A DNA stretch of 64,000 bases from Winogradskya consettensis (GTDB lineage: Bacteria; Actinomycetota; Actinomycetes; Mycobacteriales; Micromonosporaceae), in assembly GCF_018332715.1 (NCBI RefSeq), contig NZ_BOQP01000017.1, forward strand, positions 248,001 through 312,000, given 5' to 3'. The notes beneath the pieces were generated by a model. The model made no database searches and had not been told where the DNA came from. It worked only from the letters and a program-made list of their open reading frames with translations. The position numbers and the translations under genes were made by a program. Of the stretch, positions 45,457 to 53,857 are shown piece after piece. Within the stretch, counting starts at the first letter, position 1; every line of letters starts with the position of its first letter.

Positions 45457-45586
45457 CCCAATTGCTCACATTGCGGGCGTGGCCGTAACCGCCGCCCTGG
45501 CACGGCTTTTCCGGTGCGAGTCGGTCCGTTATGCCCATCCCGGCCGCTCCCTACTCCCCCGTGGACGGCAAGGGCGGAGCCAGGAT

Positions 45587-45616
45587 GCGGTGTACATCAC
45601 AGCGGTGTACGTCACA
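45587..45616. repeat. 15-bp direct repeat upstream of the PBP gene
   Basis: GCGGTGTACATCACA at 45587-45601 is followed immediately by GCGGTGTACGTCACA at 45602-45616. It sits 131 bp before the PBP start. The two near-identical half-sites are spaced 15 bp apart and could be a regulator site. Confidence 0.6.
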
Positions 45617-45625
45617 GCCCGTAGC

Positions 45626-46618
45626 TCAGAGCTGATTCTCGAGCGTAGCCACATCACCGGTCGCGGCGGCCGCGGGGATACGGGCTTTCGCCGTGGAGTC
45701 ACCGTATAGGGCGTACCTGAGAAATTCCGTGGACGTCTGTGTCGTCGCCTCGAAGTCGTCGCTCTCAGTGACATGACCGCCATCGGTGATCGACAGCATC
45801 GCCCGGGACCAGGGCACCGCCGCGTAGACCGCGTGCCCCGCGCGGTAGGTGACGGTGGTGTCCTTGCGGCCGTGGACGAACAACATCGCCGCCGACGGGC
45901 CGGTGAACGACGCGCCCTGAAAATCGGTGCCGGCGAAGACGACGCCGGCCTTGAGCCGCTCGTCGCGGTACGCGCTGAACAGGCCGGTGGTGGTGATGCC
46001 ACCCGCCGAGTGGCCGGCCGCGGCGATCCTGTTCGGGTCGATCGTCGTGGTGAGCGTCCCGGCCGACGACAGCAGCAGGTCGATGACGTGCGAGGCGTCC
46101 AGCGGCTGGTTCACGATGTCGTTCGCGTCGAGATCCGTGGCGCCGTACCACGTGTTGGGGTAGGTCGGGCCCGCAACGACGAACCCGGCCTGGGCCCACC
46201 GCATCAGCATCGCCGAGTAATCACCGGGCTGCGAGGTGAGGCCGTGGCTGAACAGCACCAGCGGGAAGCGGCCCTGCTCCGGCGGCGCGTTGTCCGTGGG
46301 GGCGGGGCTCGCGGGCGCGGTGCCGCCGATCGGGTACCAGACCGTGGTGGGCAGGGACCGGTCGCCGCGGCTGAACGGGAGAATCTGCTTACCCAGGGCG
46401 TACGCCCTCGTGGGCGCGCTCCCCGATGCCGGCGTGTACACCGAGGTGATGTTCTGGGGTGCCAGTGAGGACGAAGCGGTCGAGGCGAGGATGGGCGCGG
46501 CAGAGGCGGAGGCCGTGGTGTTCCCCGACATGCCGATGTCGGTCTCCGCCGTGCACGCGGCGAGGCTCCCGCCCCCCGCGACGCCCGCGAGTGCGAGCAA
46601 CAGAGTCCGTCTACGCAT
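45626..46618 (-). CDS. Lipoprotein alpha/beta hydrolase
   Basis: 330 residues from ATG at 46618 (MRRRTLLLALAGVAGG) with a lipobox SLAAC; the double/triple Arg suggests Tat export. FPLVLFSHGLTSQPGDYSAM is the oxyanion region, AAAGHSAGGITT the nucleophile elbow, LFVHGRKDTTV the acid and ITDGGHVTES the histidine. It is similar to platelet-activating-factor acetylhydrolase and chlorophyllase-like esterases. Substrate unknown. Confidence 0.86.
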   Translation of the reverse strand: MRRRTLLLALAGVAGGGSLAACTAETDIGMSGNTTASASAAPILASTASSSLAPQNITSVYTPASGSAPTRAYALGKQILPFSRGDRSLPTTVWYPIGGTAPASPAPTDNAPPEQGRFPLVLFSHGLTSQPGDYSAMLMRWAQAGFVVAGPTYPNTWYGATDLDANDIVNQPLDASHVIDLLLSSAGTLTTTIDPNRIAAAGHSAGGITTTGLFSAYRDERLKAGVVFAGTDFQGASFTGPSAAMLFVHGRKDTTVTYRAGHAVYAAVPWSRAMLSITDGGHVTESDDFEATTQTSTEFLRYALYGDSTAKARIPAAAATGDVATLENQL

Positions 46619-46697
46619 GATCACATTCTTTTCCGCGTACCTGTGATGATCGTGAGAATTGAGCGAGCGCAACATCACAGTTGGTAGTAGCCGCTGG

Positions 46698-48104
46698 TCA
46701 GACAAATACGTCAAGGAGCATGACGCAGCCGAAACCCACCACCGAGATGATCGTCTCCATGACCGACCAGGTCTTGATGGTCTGCCCGACGGTCATCCCG
46801 AAATACTCCTTGACGAGCCAGAAGCCGGCGTCGTTGACGTGCGAGAAGAACAGCGACCCGCAGCCGATCGCGAGCGCGAGCAGCGACACCTCGGGCTTGT
46901 CCAGCGTCGCGGCGAGCGGGGCGACGATCCCGGCGGCGGTGATCGTGGCGACCGTCGCCGAGCCGGTGGCGACCCGGATGCCGACGGCGACCAGGAAGCC
47001 CAGCAGCAGTGCCGACATGTTCGCGTCCTCGGCCGCCTTCGCGACCACGCCGCCGACGCCCGCGTCGACGAGCACCTGCTTGAAGCCACCACCCGCGGCG
47101 ACGATGAGCAGGATGCCCGCGATCGGGGGCAGCGCCCCGCCCAGCACCGACGAGGTCCGCGCCCGGTCGAAACCGGCCCGCTTGCCCAGCGTCCACATGG
47201 CCAGCAGCACACCGAACAGCAGCGCCACGACCGGCGTTCCGAAGACCTCGAAGACGCCGCGCACGCCGTTGCCCTCGTCCAGGGTCAGCTCGGCGATCGC
47301 GCGCAGCAGCATCAGCACGATCGGCAGCAGCACGGTCAGCACCGCCGCCCAGAAGCCCGGGTTGCGCTTCGCGGGCACGTCACCGGTCTCGCTGTCGGCC
47401 GCCGTGTCGTCGACGTTGCTGACGGTCGCGCGCTCGGGGATGGCGACGGGCACCCGCTTGGCGATGAAGTTGCCGAAGACCGGGCCCGCGATGATCACCG
47501 TCGGGATCGCGCAGATCAGGCCGAACGCCAGCGTGAGGCCCAGGTCGGCGTTGAGGCTGGAGACCGCCACCAGCGGGCCCGGGTGCGGCGGGACCAGCCC
47601 GTGCAGCACCGACAGCCCGGCCAGGGCAGGAATACCGACCTTCAACAGCGACACGCCCGTACGCTGCGCCACCAGCAGCACGATCGGCACCAGCAGCACC
47701 ACGCCGACCTCGAAGAACAGCGGCAACCCGATCAGCGCGGCCACGCCGGCCATCGCCCACGGCAGCGCGCTGCCGGTGAACTTGCGCACGATGGTGTTGA
47801 CGATCCCGTCCGCGCCCCCGGACTCCGCGAGCAGCGCCCCGATCATCGACCCGAGCGCGATCAGCAACCCGACGCTGCCGACCGTGCTGCCGACCCCGGC
47901 GGTGAACGAGTCGACGGTGTCCACCGGGGCGGCCCCCGCGACCAGGCCCAGCACCGCGGCACCGACGATCAGGGCGAGGAACGGATGCCATTTCGCCCAC
48001 GCGATGAGCACGACGACGACGGCGATGCCGAGCACCGCCGCGAGCACCAGATGCCAGGACGATGCGTGGGTGATGGTCTCGGCGGCCAGCACGGAAGCGG
48101 TCAT
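46698..48104 (-). CDS. gntP: Gluconate:H+ symporter family permease
   Basis: 468 residues with about 12-14 hydrophobic segments. GntP-family hallmarks are GSMIGALLAESGGADGI, LIGLPLFFEVGVVLLVPIVL, VPPHPGPLVAVSSLNADLG and GCGSLFFSHVNDAGFWLVKE. It imports gluconate or related aldonates. No gluconate kinase is adjacent. Confidence 0.92.
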   Translation of the reverse strand: MTASVLAAETITHASSWHLVLAAVLGIAVVVVLIAWAKWHPFLALIVGAAVLGLVAGAAPVDTVDSFTAGVGSTVGSVGLLIALGSMIGALLAESGGADGIVNTIVRKFTGSALPWAMAGVAALIGLPLFFEVGVVLLVPIVLLVAQRTGVSLLKVGIPALAGLSVLHGLVPPHPGPLVAVSSLNADLGLTLAFGLICAIPTVIIAGPVFGNFIAKRVPVAIPERATVSNVDDTAADSETGDVPAKRNPGFWAAVLTVLLPIVLMLLRAIAELTLDEGNGVRGVFEVFGTPVVALLFGVLLAMWTLGKRAGFDRARTSSVLGGALPPIAGILLIVAAGGGFKQVLVDAGVGGVVAKAAEDANMSALLLGFLVAVGIRVATGSATVATITAAGIVAPLAATLDKPEVSLLALAIGCGSLFFSHVNDAGFWLVKEYFGMTVGQTIKTWSVMETIISVVGFGCVMLLDVFV

Positions 48105-48178
48105 ACCGCGAGCCGTACCCCGTTCGGGCGAACGCCAACCTCCTGTGGATCACACCGTGACAGTGGTATGAGTTCCAG

Positions 48179-49858
48179 GTGAGCCGGCTCCGAGATGCTG
48201 CCCGCGTACGCCCGGCCGACGCGGCGTGGGCGTTCGCGCTGCGCGCCGGGCTCGCGGTCGCGATCCCCCTGGTCGTCCTGATCCCCGCCGGGCACACCGC
48301 CTGGGCGGGAATCGCCACGTTCGGCTCGTTCGCCGCTCTGTACGCCCGCGACACCCACTACCGCTCCCGGGGCCGGGTCGTGGCCGCCGCGGGCCTCGGC
48401 CTGGTCACCGCCGTCACGATCGGCACGCTGGCCGCCCTCACCCCGGCTCCCGCCATCCCGGCGGTGGTCGCGGTGTCCCTGGTCGGCGCGGCCGCGACCT
48501 GGCTCTGCGGCGTCTTTCGCGTGGGTCCCCCGGCCGGCCTGATGTTCGCCTTCGCCACCGCGGTCAGCGCCGCCGTCCCCGCCACGCCTGCCGACCTCGC
48601 GCGCCACGCCGTTCTCACCGCCGCGGCCGCTCTGATCGCCTGGCTGATCGCGATGGCCGGGGCCGCCTTCGACCGCGACGCCCCGCGCCGCCTGGCCGTT
48701 GCCCGCGCCCTGCGCGCCGCAGCGGCAGCCGCCGAGGCCCCTTCCGGCCCGCCCGGCCTGCGCCTGCGCCACCAGGCCGCCACCGCGATCGAAAAGGCCT
48801 GGACCGCCCTGCCCGCCTCTCCCACTCCCGCCGCCCTCCATAAGGGCCCGCCCGCGGGTTCCGCAGGCCCGGCTGCGGGTTCTGGAGGCCCGGCTGCGGG
48901 TTCTGGAGGCCCGGCCGAGCCGCTCTCGGCCGGCGGTGGGCTGGATGCTCTGGTCGCGCGGGCGGAGAGTGCCCTCGCGGACCCGGCGTCAGCCAACCCC
49001 GCCGATCTACGACGACTCGCCGGCGCGGCGGCGAAGCGAGGACCGGTGCCCGCGTTGAGCCCCACGAAGGCCGAGAGCGAGGAGATCTCCGGCCGCACCC
49101 GGGCAGCCGCCCTCGCCCCACCACCAGGACGTGACCTGCTGCGCCACTCCGTCCGATCGACGCCGCTCGGCGGACCCCTGCTCCTGGCCGCGCTCCGGGT
49201 CGCCGTAGGCGCCCTGGCGGCCGGATCGGTCGCGGGCGCGCTGGCCCACATCACCGGCCTCGGCCACGCCTACTGGGCAGCGGTCTCCGCAGTCGCCGTC
49301 CTGCAGAGCACCAACCTCCTGGTCACCATCCACCGCGGCATCCAGCGAGCCGCGGGAACCGTGGCCGGCCTGCTGGTCGCGGTCGCCGTCCTGGCGGTCC
49401 CCGGCGGCACCTGGCCCCTGGTGGCCCTGATCGTCGCGGCCCAGATCACCGCCGAACTCCTGGTGATCCGCAACTACGCCCTGGCGATGCTCGCCGTGAC
49501 CCCACTGGCTCTCCTGGTGGGCGAACTGGGTCATGCGACCCCGCCCCTCGACCTGCTCCGCGACCGCCTGATCCAGACCATCCTCGGCTGCGCGATCGGC
49601 CTCCTGACCGCAGCAACCATCCGAACCCGCACCGCCGCCCGCCACCTGGACAAGGCCCTGGCCACCTGCACCCGCACCACGGACGAACTGACCGCCGCTC
49701 CCACGCGAGAGCTCGCACGCCGCTTGGCCGTGAACCTCATGGTCCTCCGCGAGGCCTACGAAATCGCCTCGGGCGAGCCCGCCCTACCGCCCGAAACCAC
49801 CGAACTGGTCCTAGCCACGGAACGCCGGGCGCGCTCAGCCCTGGCCACCGTGACCTGA
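48179..49858 (+). CDS. FUSC-family inner-membrane protein
   Basis: 559 residues from GTG at 48179, divergent from gntP. Two blocks of membrane helices (about residues 20-165 and 330-460) surround a soluble, Ala-rich middle. The C-terminal FUSC-like part contains LGHAYWAAVSAVAVLQSTNL and a short cytoplasmic tail. Relatives (YccS, AaeB) are efflux or fusaric-acid-resistance proteins. The linker near residue 225 contains a repeated AGSGGP unit from three 21-bp copies. Confidence 0.85.
   Translation: MSRLRDAARVRPADAAWAFALRAGLAVAIPLVVLIPAGHTAWAGIATFGSFAALYARDTHYRSRGRVVAAAGLGLVTAVTIGTLAALTPAPAIPAVVAVSLVGAAATWLCGVFRVGPPAGLMFAFATAVSAAVPATPADLARHAVLTAAAALIAWLIAMAGAAFDRDAPRRLAVARALRAAAAAAEAPSGPPGLRLRHQAATAIEKAWTALPASPTPAALHKGPPAGSAGPAAGSGGPAAGSGGPAEPLSAGGGLDALVARAESALADPASANPADLRRLAGAAAKRGPVPALSPTKAESEEISGRTRAAALAPPPGRDLLRHSVRSTPLGGPLLLAALRVAVGALAAGSVAGALAHITGLGHAYWAAVSAVAVLQSTNLLVTIHRGIQRAAGTVAGLLVAVAVLAVPGGTWPLVALIVAAQITAELLVIRNYALAMLAVTPLALLVGELGHATPPLDLLRDRLIQTILGCAIGLLTAATIRTRTAARHLDKALATCTRTTDELTAAPTRELARRLAVNLMVLREAYEIASGEPALPPETTELVLATERRARSALATVT
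48845..48907. repeat. 21-bp tandem repeat inside the FUSC gene
   Basis: Units at 48845-48865, 48866-48886 and 48887-48907, the last two identical, encode seven-residue repeats (PAAGSGG). In-frame expansion would only lengthen the flexible linker. Confidence 0.85.
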
Positions 49859-49868
49859 ACCGAGCCAC

Positions 49869-49945
49869 GGTTCCGGGGGCGGGGATCGCCTCACGCAGAC
49901 ATCAAGCCTGACGGGCTGCGTGAGGCGATCCCCGCCCCCGGAACC
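49869..49945. terminator. Bidirectional terminator, perfect 30-bp inverted repeat
   Basis: The arms 49869-49898 and 49916-49945 are exact reverse complements (outer ends GGTTCCGGGG and CCCCGGAACC) around a 17-nt loop. They lie between the convergent FUSC and SDR genes, eight and ten bases from their stop codons. The stem is unusually long for a terminator. Confidence 0.85.
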
Positions 49946-49952
49946 CCGAGGC

Positions 49953-50636
49953 TCACCCCTGCAGAACAGTGGCCAGCCCCACCTTCACCTGGCGGCTGAG
50001 ATCGTCGGCGAGGATCTCCGGCTTTCCCTCCGCGACGCCGTCGAGGCCGAGGGCGGCGACGATCGCGGGGTCGAGCTTCTGGTCGGCCGGGATGCTCGCG
50101 GCCATATCGGTGTCCATGTAGCCGACGTGCAGCGCGGAGACCGTGATGCCCTTGGGGGCGAGCTGTTCACGCAGCGCGTCGCTCAGCGCCCACTCGGCGG
50201 CCTTGGCCGCGACGTAACCGCCGAGGGCGCCCGGGTGGTACCAGGAGAGCACCGACAGCACGTTGAGGAAGGCGCCGCCGCCGTTGGCCTCGATGACCGG
50301 GGCGAAGGCTCGGCTGACCGACAGGGTGCCGTAGTAGTGGGTCTCCATCTCCAGGCGGATCTTGTCGAGGTCACCGGTGAGCAGGTCCGCGCCGGTCGCG
50401 GAGCCGGCGTTGTTGACCACCAGGGTGGCGTCCGACGCGATCTTGGCGGCCTGGGCGACCGACTCGGGGTCGGTGATGTCGAGGCGCAGCGGGATGACGC
50501 CCGGCAGGTCGACGGTCTGAGGATCGCGGGCCCCGGCGTAGACCTTCGCGCCGCGGGCGACGAGCTGCTCGGCGAAGCGACGGCCGAGGCCGCGGTTGGC
50601 GCCGGTGACTACTGCTACTGCGTTCGTGATGTCCAT
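49953..50636 (-). CDS. Short-chain dehydrogenase/reductase
   Basis: 227 residues from ATG at 50636. Nucleotide site VAVVTGANRGLGRRFAEQL, LVVNNAGSA, catalytic YVAAK. It reduces or oxidises an unknown carbonyl/alcohol. Promoter TTGCGT-17 bp-TAATCT, with the -10 seven bases from the ATG (leaderless), overlapped by operator 1 of the divergent TetR. Confidence 0.9.
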   Translation of the reverse strand: MDITNAVAVVTGANRGLGRRFAEQLVARGAKVYAGARDPQTVDLPGVIPLRLDITDPESVAQAAKIASDATLVVNNAGSATGADLLTGDLDKIRLEMETHYYGTLSVSRAFAPVIEANGGGAFLNVLSVLSWYHPGALGGYVAAKAAEWALSDALREQLAPKGITVSALHVGYMDTDMAASIPADQKLDPAIVAALGLDGVAEGKPEILADDLSRQVKVGLATVLQG

Positions 50637-50641
50637 GGAAG

Positions 50642-50697
50642 TTAGATTACGAGCAACATCTAAGAGACGCAAGGCTTAGATGATGTGTGTCATATAA
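50642..50697. promoter_or_regulatory. Divergent promoters with two TetR operators
   Basis: Operator 1 is TTAGAT-N10-ATCTAA at 50642-50663; operator 2 is TTAGAT-N10-ATATAA at 50676-50697. Operator 2 covers the TetR -10 (TATAAT, 50693-50698, seven bases from ATG 50706). Operator 1 covers the SDR -10 (minus-strand TAATCT at 50644-50649). Confidence 0.8.
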
Positions 50698-50705
50698 TGG
50701 TCGGC

Positions 50706-51278
50706 ATGGCACGGGTATCGCAGGCACAGGCACAGGAGAACCGGCAGCGGGTGGTCGAGACGGCCTCCCGGCTCTTTCGTGAGCGCGGCGTCCAGGGGGT
50801 CAGCGTCGCCGACCTCATGGCGGAGGCCGGGCTGACCCACGGCGGCTTCTACAAGCAGTTCGCGTCGAAGGAGGCCCTCGTCGCGGAGACCGTCGGCACG
50901 GCGTACGAAGGCCTGGCCGGACGGCTGACCGACTACGACACCGAGCACCCCGGCGACCACGGTCAGGCCGTGGGCGACCTGCTCGACTACTACCTCTCCC
51001 CCGGGCACCGCGACGACCCGGGCCACGGCTGCCCGACCACGGGGTTCGGCCCGGACGTCGCCCGCGAGGCACCCGGCAGCCCCGCCCGCGAACCGTTCGC
51101 CGCCGGGGTCCAGGGCTTCGCGGACTGGCTGGGCGGCACCGACGACGAGAATCTCGTCGAGCTCTCCACCATGGTCGGCGCCCTCCTGCTGGCCCGCGCC
51201 ACCAGCGGCACCGACCTCTCCGACCGGATCCTGACAGCCGCCCGCGCGGCGCTCGCCCCACCTGGGGGCAGGGACTGA
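50706..51278 (+). CDS. TetR-family regulator of the adjacent SDR
   Basis: 190 residues from ATG at 50706. Helix-turn-helix GVSVADLMAEAGLTHGGFYK near residues 28-47. The rest (SKEALVAETVGTAYEG, GCPTTGFGPDVAREAPGSPA) is the NemR/AcrR-like ligand domain with a conserved Gly-Cys-Pro. A cysteine there could sense electrophiles, as in NemR, which would fit control of a reductase; this is inference. Leaderless start. Confidence 0.9.
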   Translation: MARVSQAQAQENRQRVVETASRLFRERGVQGVSVADLMAEAGLTHGGFYKQFASKEALVAETVGTAYEGLAGRLTDYDTEHPGDHGQAVGDLLDYYLSPGHRDDPGHGCPTTGFGPDVAREAPGSPAREPFAAGVQGFADWLGGTDDENLVELSTMVGALLLARATSGTDLSDRILTAARAALAPPGGRD

Positions 51279-51350
51279 GCGTGTTAGCAGGTGAGGCGTG
51301 CTCGCGTGTGTCACGATCACTTCGGTCACGGCGTCAGGCGGAGGTGGATC

Positions 51351-51506
51351 GTGAAGAAAGTTCTCGGCTGGGTCCTGCTCGGCCTCGTCATCTTCTACAT
51401 CGGCACGAACCCGGTCCCGGCCGCGGACACGGCCCAGGGCATCGGGGACGGCATCGCCGACATCTTCCGCAACATCGGCGTCTTCTTCTCCGACCTGGCG
51501 CACTGA
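51351..51506 (+). CDS. Small membrane protein, 51 residues
   Basis: GTG at 51351 behind GGAGGTGG gives MKKVLGWVLLGLVIFYIGTN followed by PVPAADTAQGIGDGIADIFR and a hydrophobic tail. One membrane helix at the N terminus and an amphipathic C-terminal helix (IGVFFSDLAH). Small proteins with this layout recur in actinobacteria; function unknown. Confidence 0.7.
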   Translation: MKKVLGWVLLGLVIFYIGTNPVPAADTAQGIGDGIADIFRNIGVFFSDLAH

Positions 51507-51663
51507 CGACCCGACCTGGCGCACCGACGACCCGATCTGGCGCACCGACGACGCTCCGGCCTGGTCGGTCGGCGAAGAATCCCGGCCACGATCACGTATT
51601 TCCTACGCCGGCACCCGCCCCTGGCCTCAGTTCATGCCGTTCTAGAGGGGTCGTCGCGCCGCT

Positions 51664-52065
51664 TCAACTCTTGGGCAGGGCGTCGAGGATGCGCTGGTGG
51701 TGGGCATCCAGGTCCTCGGCGCTCGCGTCCGCGTCGGCGCGGGTGAAGTCGAAGTCGGCCATCTCCCGGGCCGGGAAGACGTGTACGTGGGCGTGGGGCA
51801 CCTCGAAACCCGCCACGACCAGACCGACCCGGGGCGCGTCGAACGCCTTCTTCAACGCCCGGCCGATGGTGTGGGCGACCGCGAAGACGTGTGCGGCCAG
51901 CTCCGGGTCCAGCTCGGTCCACTCCTCGACCTCGGCGCGGGGGACCACGAGGGTGTGGCCGGGGGTCAGCGGGGCGATGGTGAGGAAGGCTGCCACCCGG
52001 TCGTCGGACCAGACGATGCGGCCGGGTAGCTCGCCGGAGATGATGCGGGAGAAGATCGTCGGCAC
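51664..52065 (-). CDS. HIT-family nucleotide hydrolase/transferase
   Basis: 133 residues from GTG at 52065 (VPTIFSRIISGELPGRIV); ATG at 52107 would add 14 residues without a family match. PLTPGHTLVVPRAEVEEW and the histidine triad HAHVHVFP are diagnostic. Members hydrolyse AMP-lysine or dinucleoside polyphosphates. Cytoplasmic. Confidence 0.9.
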   Translation of the reverse strand: MPTIFSRIISGELPGRIVWSDDRVAAFLTIAPLTPGHTLVVPRAEVEEWTELDPELAAHVFAVAHTIGRALKKAFDAPRVGLVVAGFEVPHAHVHVFPAREMADFDFTRADADASAEDLDAHHQRILDALPKS

Positions 52066-52124
52066 GGGAAGGGCTCGCTCTCGTCGGTGGTCGCCGTCAC
52101 CGCCCATGACATCACGACCGGGGT

Positions 52125-52140
52125 TAGGGTCTGAACAATG
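52125..52140 (+). promoter_or_regulatory. Leaderless-type -10 element
   Basis: TAGGGT at 52125-52130, seven bases, ATG at 52138. Confidence 0.5.
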
Positions 52141-52869
52141 GCACGCGTCTTCATCACCGGATCCGCCGACGGTCTCGGCCTGATGGCCGCCGAGTCCCTG
52201 CACCGTGACGGGCACGAGGTCGTCCTGCACGCCCGTGCCGCCGGCCGCGCTCCCGATTTCGCCCCGGCGGTGATCGGCGACGTCACCACCATCGCCGGCA
52301 TGCGTGCGGTGGCGGAGCAGGCGACGGCGCTCGGGCCGTACGACGCGGTGATCCACAACGTGGCGGTCGGCTATCGCGAGCCGCGCTCGGAGACCCCCGA
52401 CGGGCTCGAGCACGTGTTCGCCGTGAACGTGCTCGCGCCGTACGCGCTGACGGTCCTGATGCCCCTGCCGCAGCGCCTGGTCTATCTCAGCTCCGGCATG
52501 CACCACGGCGGCACGCCCGGGCTCGCCGATCCGCAGTGGACCGTCCGGCGCTGGAACGGCTCCCAGGCGTACAGCGACAGCAAGTTCCTGGATGTTCTCC
52601 TGGCCCTCGGTTTCGCCCGCCGCCACCCGCGGGTGCTGTCCAACGCCGTCGACCCCGGCTGGGTCGCGACCCGGATGGGCGGCCCCGGCGCCCCCGACGA
52701 CCTGACCCAGGGCGCGGTCACCCAGACCTGGCTCGCGGTCAGCGACGATCCCCGCGCCAAGGTCACCGGCCGTTACTTCCACCACCAGCGGCAGTATTCG
52801 CCCTTCGACGCGGCCAACGACGTGAAGCTCCAGGACGAGCTGCTCGACTATTGCGCGTCCCTGCTGTGA
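52138..52869 (+). CDS. SDR-like NAD(P)-binding protein
   Basis: 243 residues. Rossmann start ARVFITGSADGLGLMAAESL, DAVIHNVAVGY, VYLSSGMHHGG and a YSDSK catalytic pair. NAVDPGWVATRMGGPGAPDD is the usual C-terminal stretch of the daunorubicin C-13 ketoreductase-like group. Divergent from the HIT gene. Confidence 0.86.
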   Translation: MARVFITGSADGLGLMAAESLHRDGHEVVLHARAAGRAPDFAPAVIGDVTTIAGMRAVAEQATALGPYDAVIHNVAVGYREPRSETPDGLEHVFAVNVLAPYALTVLMPLPQRLVYLSSGMHHGGTPGLADPQWTVRRWNGSQAYSDSKFLDVLLALGFARRHPRVLSNAVDPGWVATRMGGPGAPDDLTQGAVTQTWLAVSDDPRAKVTGRYFHHQRQYSPFDAANDVKLQDELLDYCASLL

Positions 52870-52901
52870 ACCCGCGCGGCCTCCCCCGCGACTGAACAGG
52901 C

Positions 52902-53429
52902 ATGCACACAGACGACGCGGAACTGGTGATCCGCGCCCAGCTCGGCGACCGCCGCGCCCTGACCGCGCTGGTGGAACGCTGGCACCTGCCGATCTGGCAG
53001 TACGTCCGGCGGATGCTCGCCACCCCGGCCCTCGCCGACGACGTCAGCCAGGAGGCGTGGTCGGCCGCCCTGCGCGCCCTGCCCCGGCTGAGACAGCCCG
53101 ACCGGTTCGCGCCCTGGCTCCTCACCATCACGCGGCGGACCCTGATGAACCACCTGCGTGACAAGTACGCCGCCCCGGCGCCGGTTCCCGGCGATCTCGT
53201 CGAGGACGATTTCAGCGCCGGAGTCCTCGACCGTGCCGAGGTCGTGGCCGGGCTGGCCGGCGTGCCCCTGCGCGAACGCGAGACGCTGATCCTGTTCTAC
53301 CTGCACGACCTGTCCCTCGACGACTGCGCCCAGATCCTCGGCGTCCCACCCGGCACGGTCAAATCCCGCCTGCACCGGGCCCGCCTGCTGCTGCGCGCCC
53401 ACCTGATCGAGAAGGGATACGCGGCATGA
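52902..53429 (+). CDS. ECF-type RNA polymerase sigma factor
   Basis: 175 residues from ATG at 52902. Region 2 (LVERWHLPIWQYVRRMLATP, ADDVSQEAWSAALRAL), then region 4 (RERETLILFYLHDLSLDDCA, LGVPPGTVKSRLHRARLLLR). It has no extra SnoaL or other C-terminal domain. The next gene overlaps by ATGA and encodes a membrane protein, the usual place of an anti-sigma factor. Confidence 0.92.
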   Translation: MHTDDAELVIRAQLGDRRALTALVERWHLPIWQYVRRMLATPALADDVSQEAWSAALRALPRLRQPDRFAPWLLTITRRTLMNHLRDKYAAPAPVPGDLVEDDFSAGVLDRAEVVAGLAGVPLRERETLILFYLHDLSLDDCAQILGVPPGTVKSRLHRARLLLRAHLIEKGYAA

Positions 53430-53857
53430 CGGAAACACCAGGATTCACCCCGGACCAGCTCGTCGGTACGGTCTCCCTGCGCCGCCGCCTCGCCGTCGTG
53501 GCGGTGGGGCTGGCGGGTCTGTGCGCGGCCGTCTTCCTCGGTCTGCTGTGGGCCACGGAGCCGGTCGCGCTGCCCGTGCGTACCCGGATCGCCTTTGCCG
53601 TGATGGTCCTGATCGGTCTGGCGTGGGCCGGGTTCGCCGCCTGGGCGCTGCTGCGGCGGCCCCTGTTCGCCCTGGACCGGGTGATCGCGGGCTGGCTGGC
53701 CACGGCTTTCAGCACCCTCACCGCCGTGGTCGCCGTTGCCGTCACGGGGTCACTGGCCGCCGTCACTGTCGGCGTGACGCTCACCGGCACCGCCCTGATC
53801 ATCTTGCGCCGGGCCTACACCTACCGCCGGACCCTCCTGCACCGGTTGCGGGACTGA
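53426..53857 (+). CDS. Four-helix membrane protein, putative sigma-factor partner
   Basis: 143 residues, ATG at 53426 overlapping the sigma stop. Four hydrophobic segments (LAVVAVGLAGLCAAVFLGLL; IAFAVMVLIGLAWAGFAAWA; LATAFSTLTAVVAVAVTGSL; AAVTVGVTLTGTALIIL) and a basic tail. No zinc-binding HxxxCxxC anti-sigma motif is present. A role in holding the sigma factor at the membrane is inferred only from gene order. Its last 108 bp overlap the opposite-strand gene. Confidence 0.8.
   Translation: MTETPGFTPDQLVGTVSLRRRLAVVAVGLAGLCAAVFLGLLWATEPVALPVRTRIAFAVMVLIGLAWAGFAAWALLRRPLFALDRVIAGWLATAFSTLTAVVAVAVTGSLAAVTVGVTLTGTALIILRRAYTYRRTLLHRLRD

Noticed and set aside
46659..48182. Two overlapping plus-strand frames of about 500 residues opposite gntP
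   Set aside because: One is His/Asp/Arg-rich and the other Ser/Thr/Pro-rich, both typical of antisense reading of a membrane protein gene.
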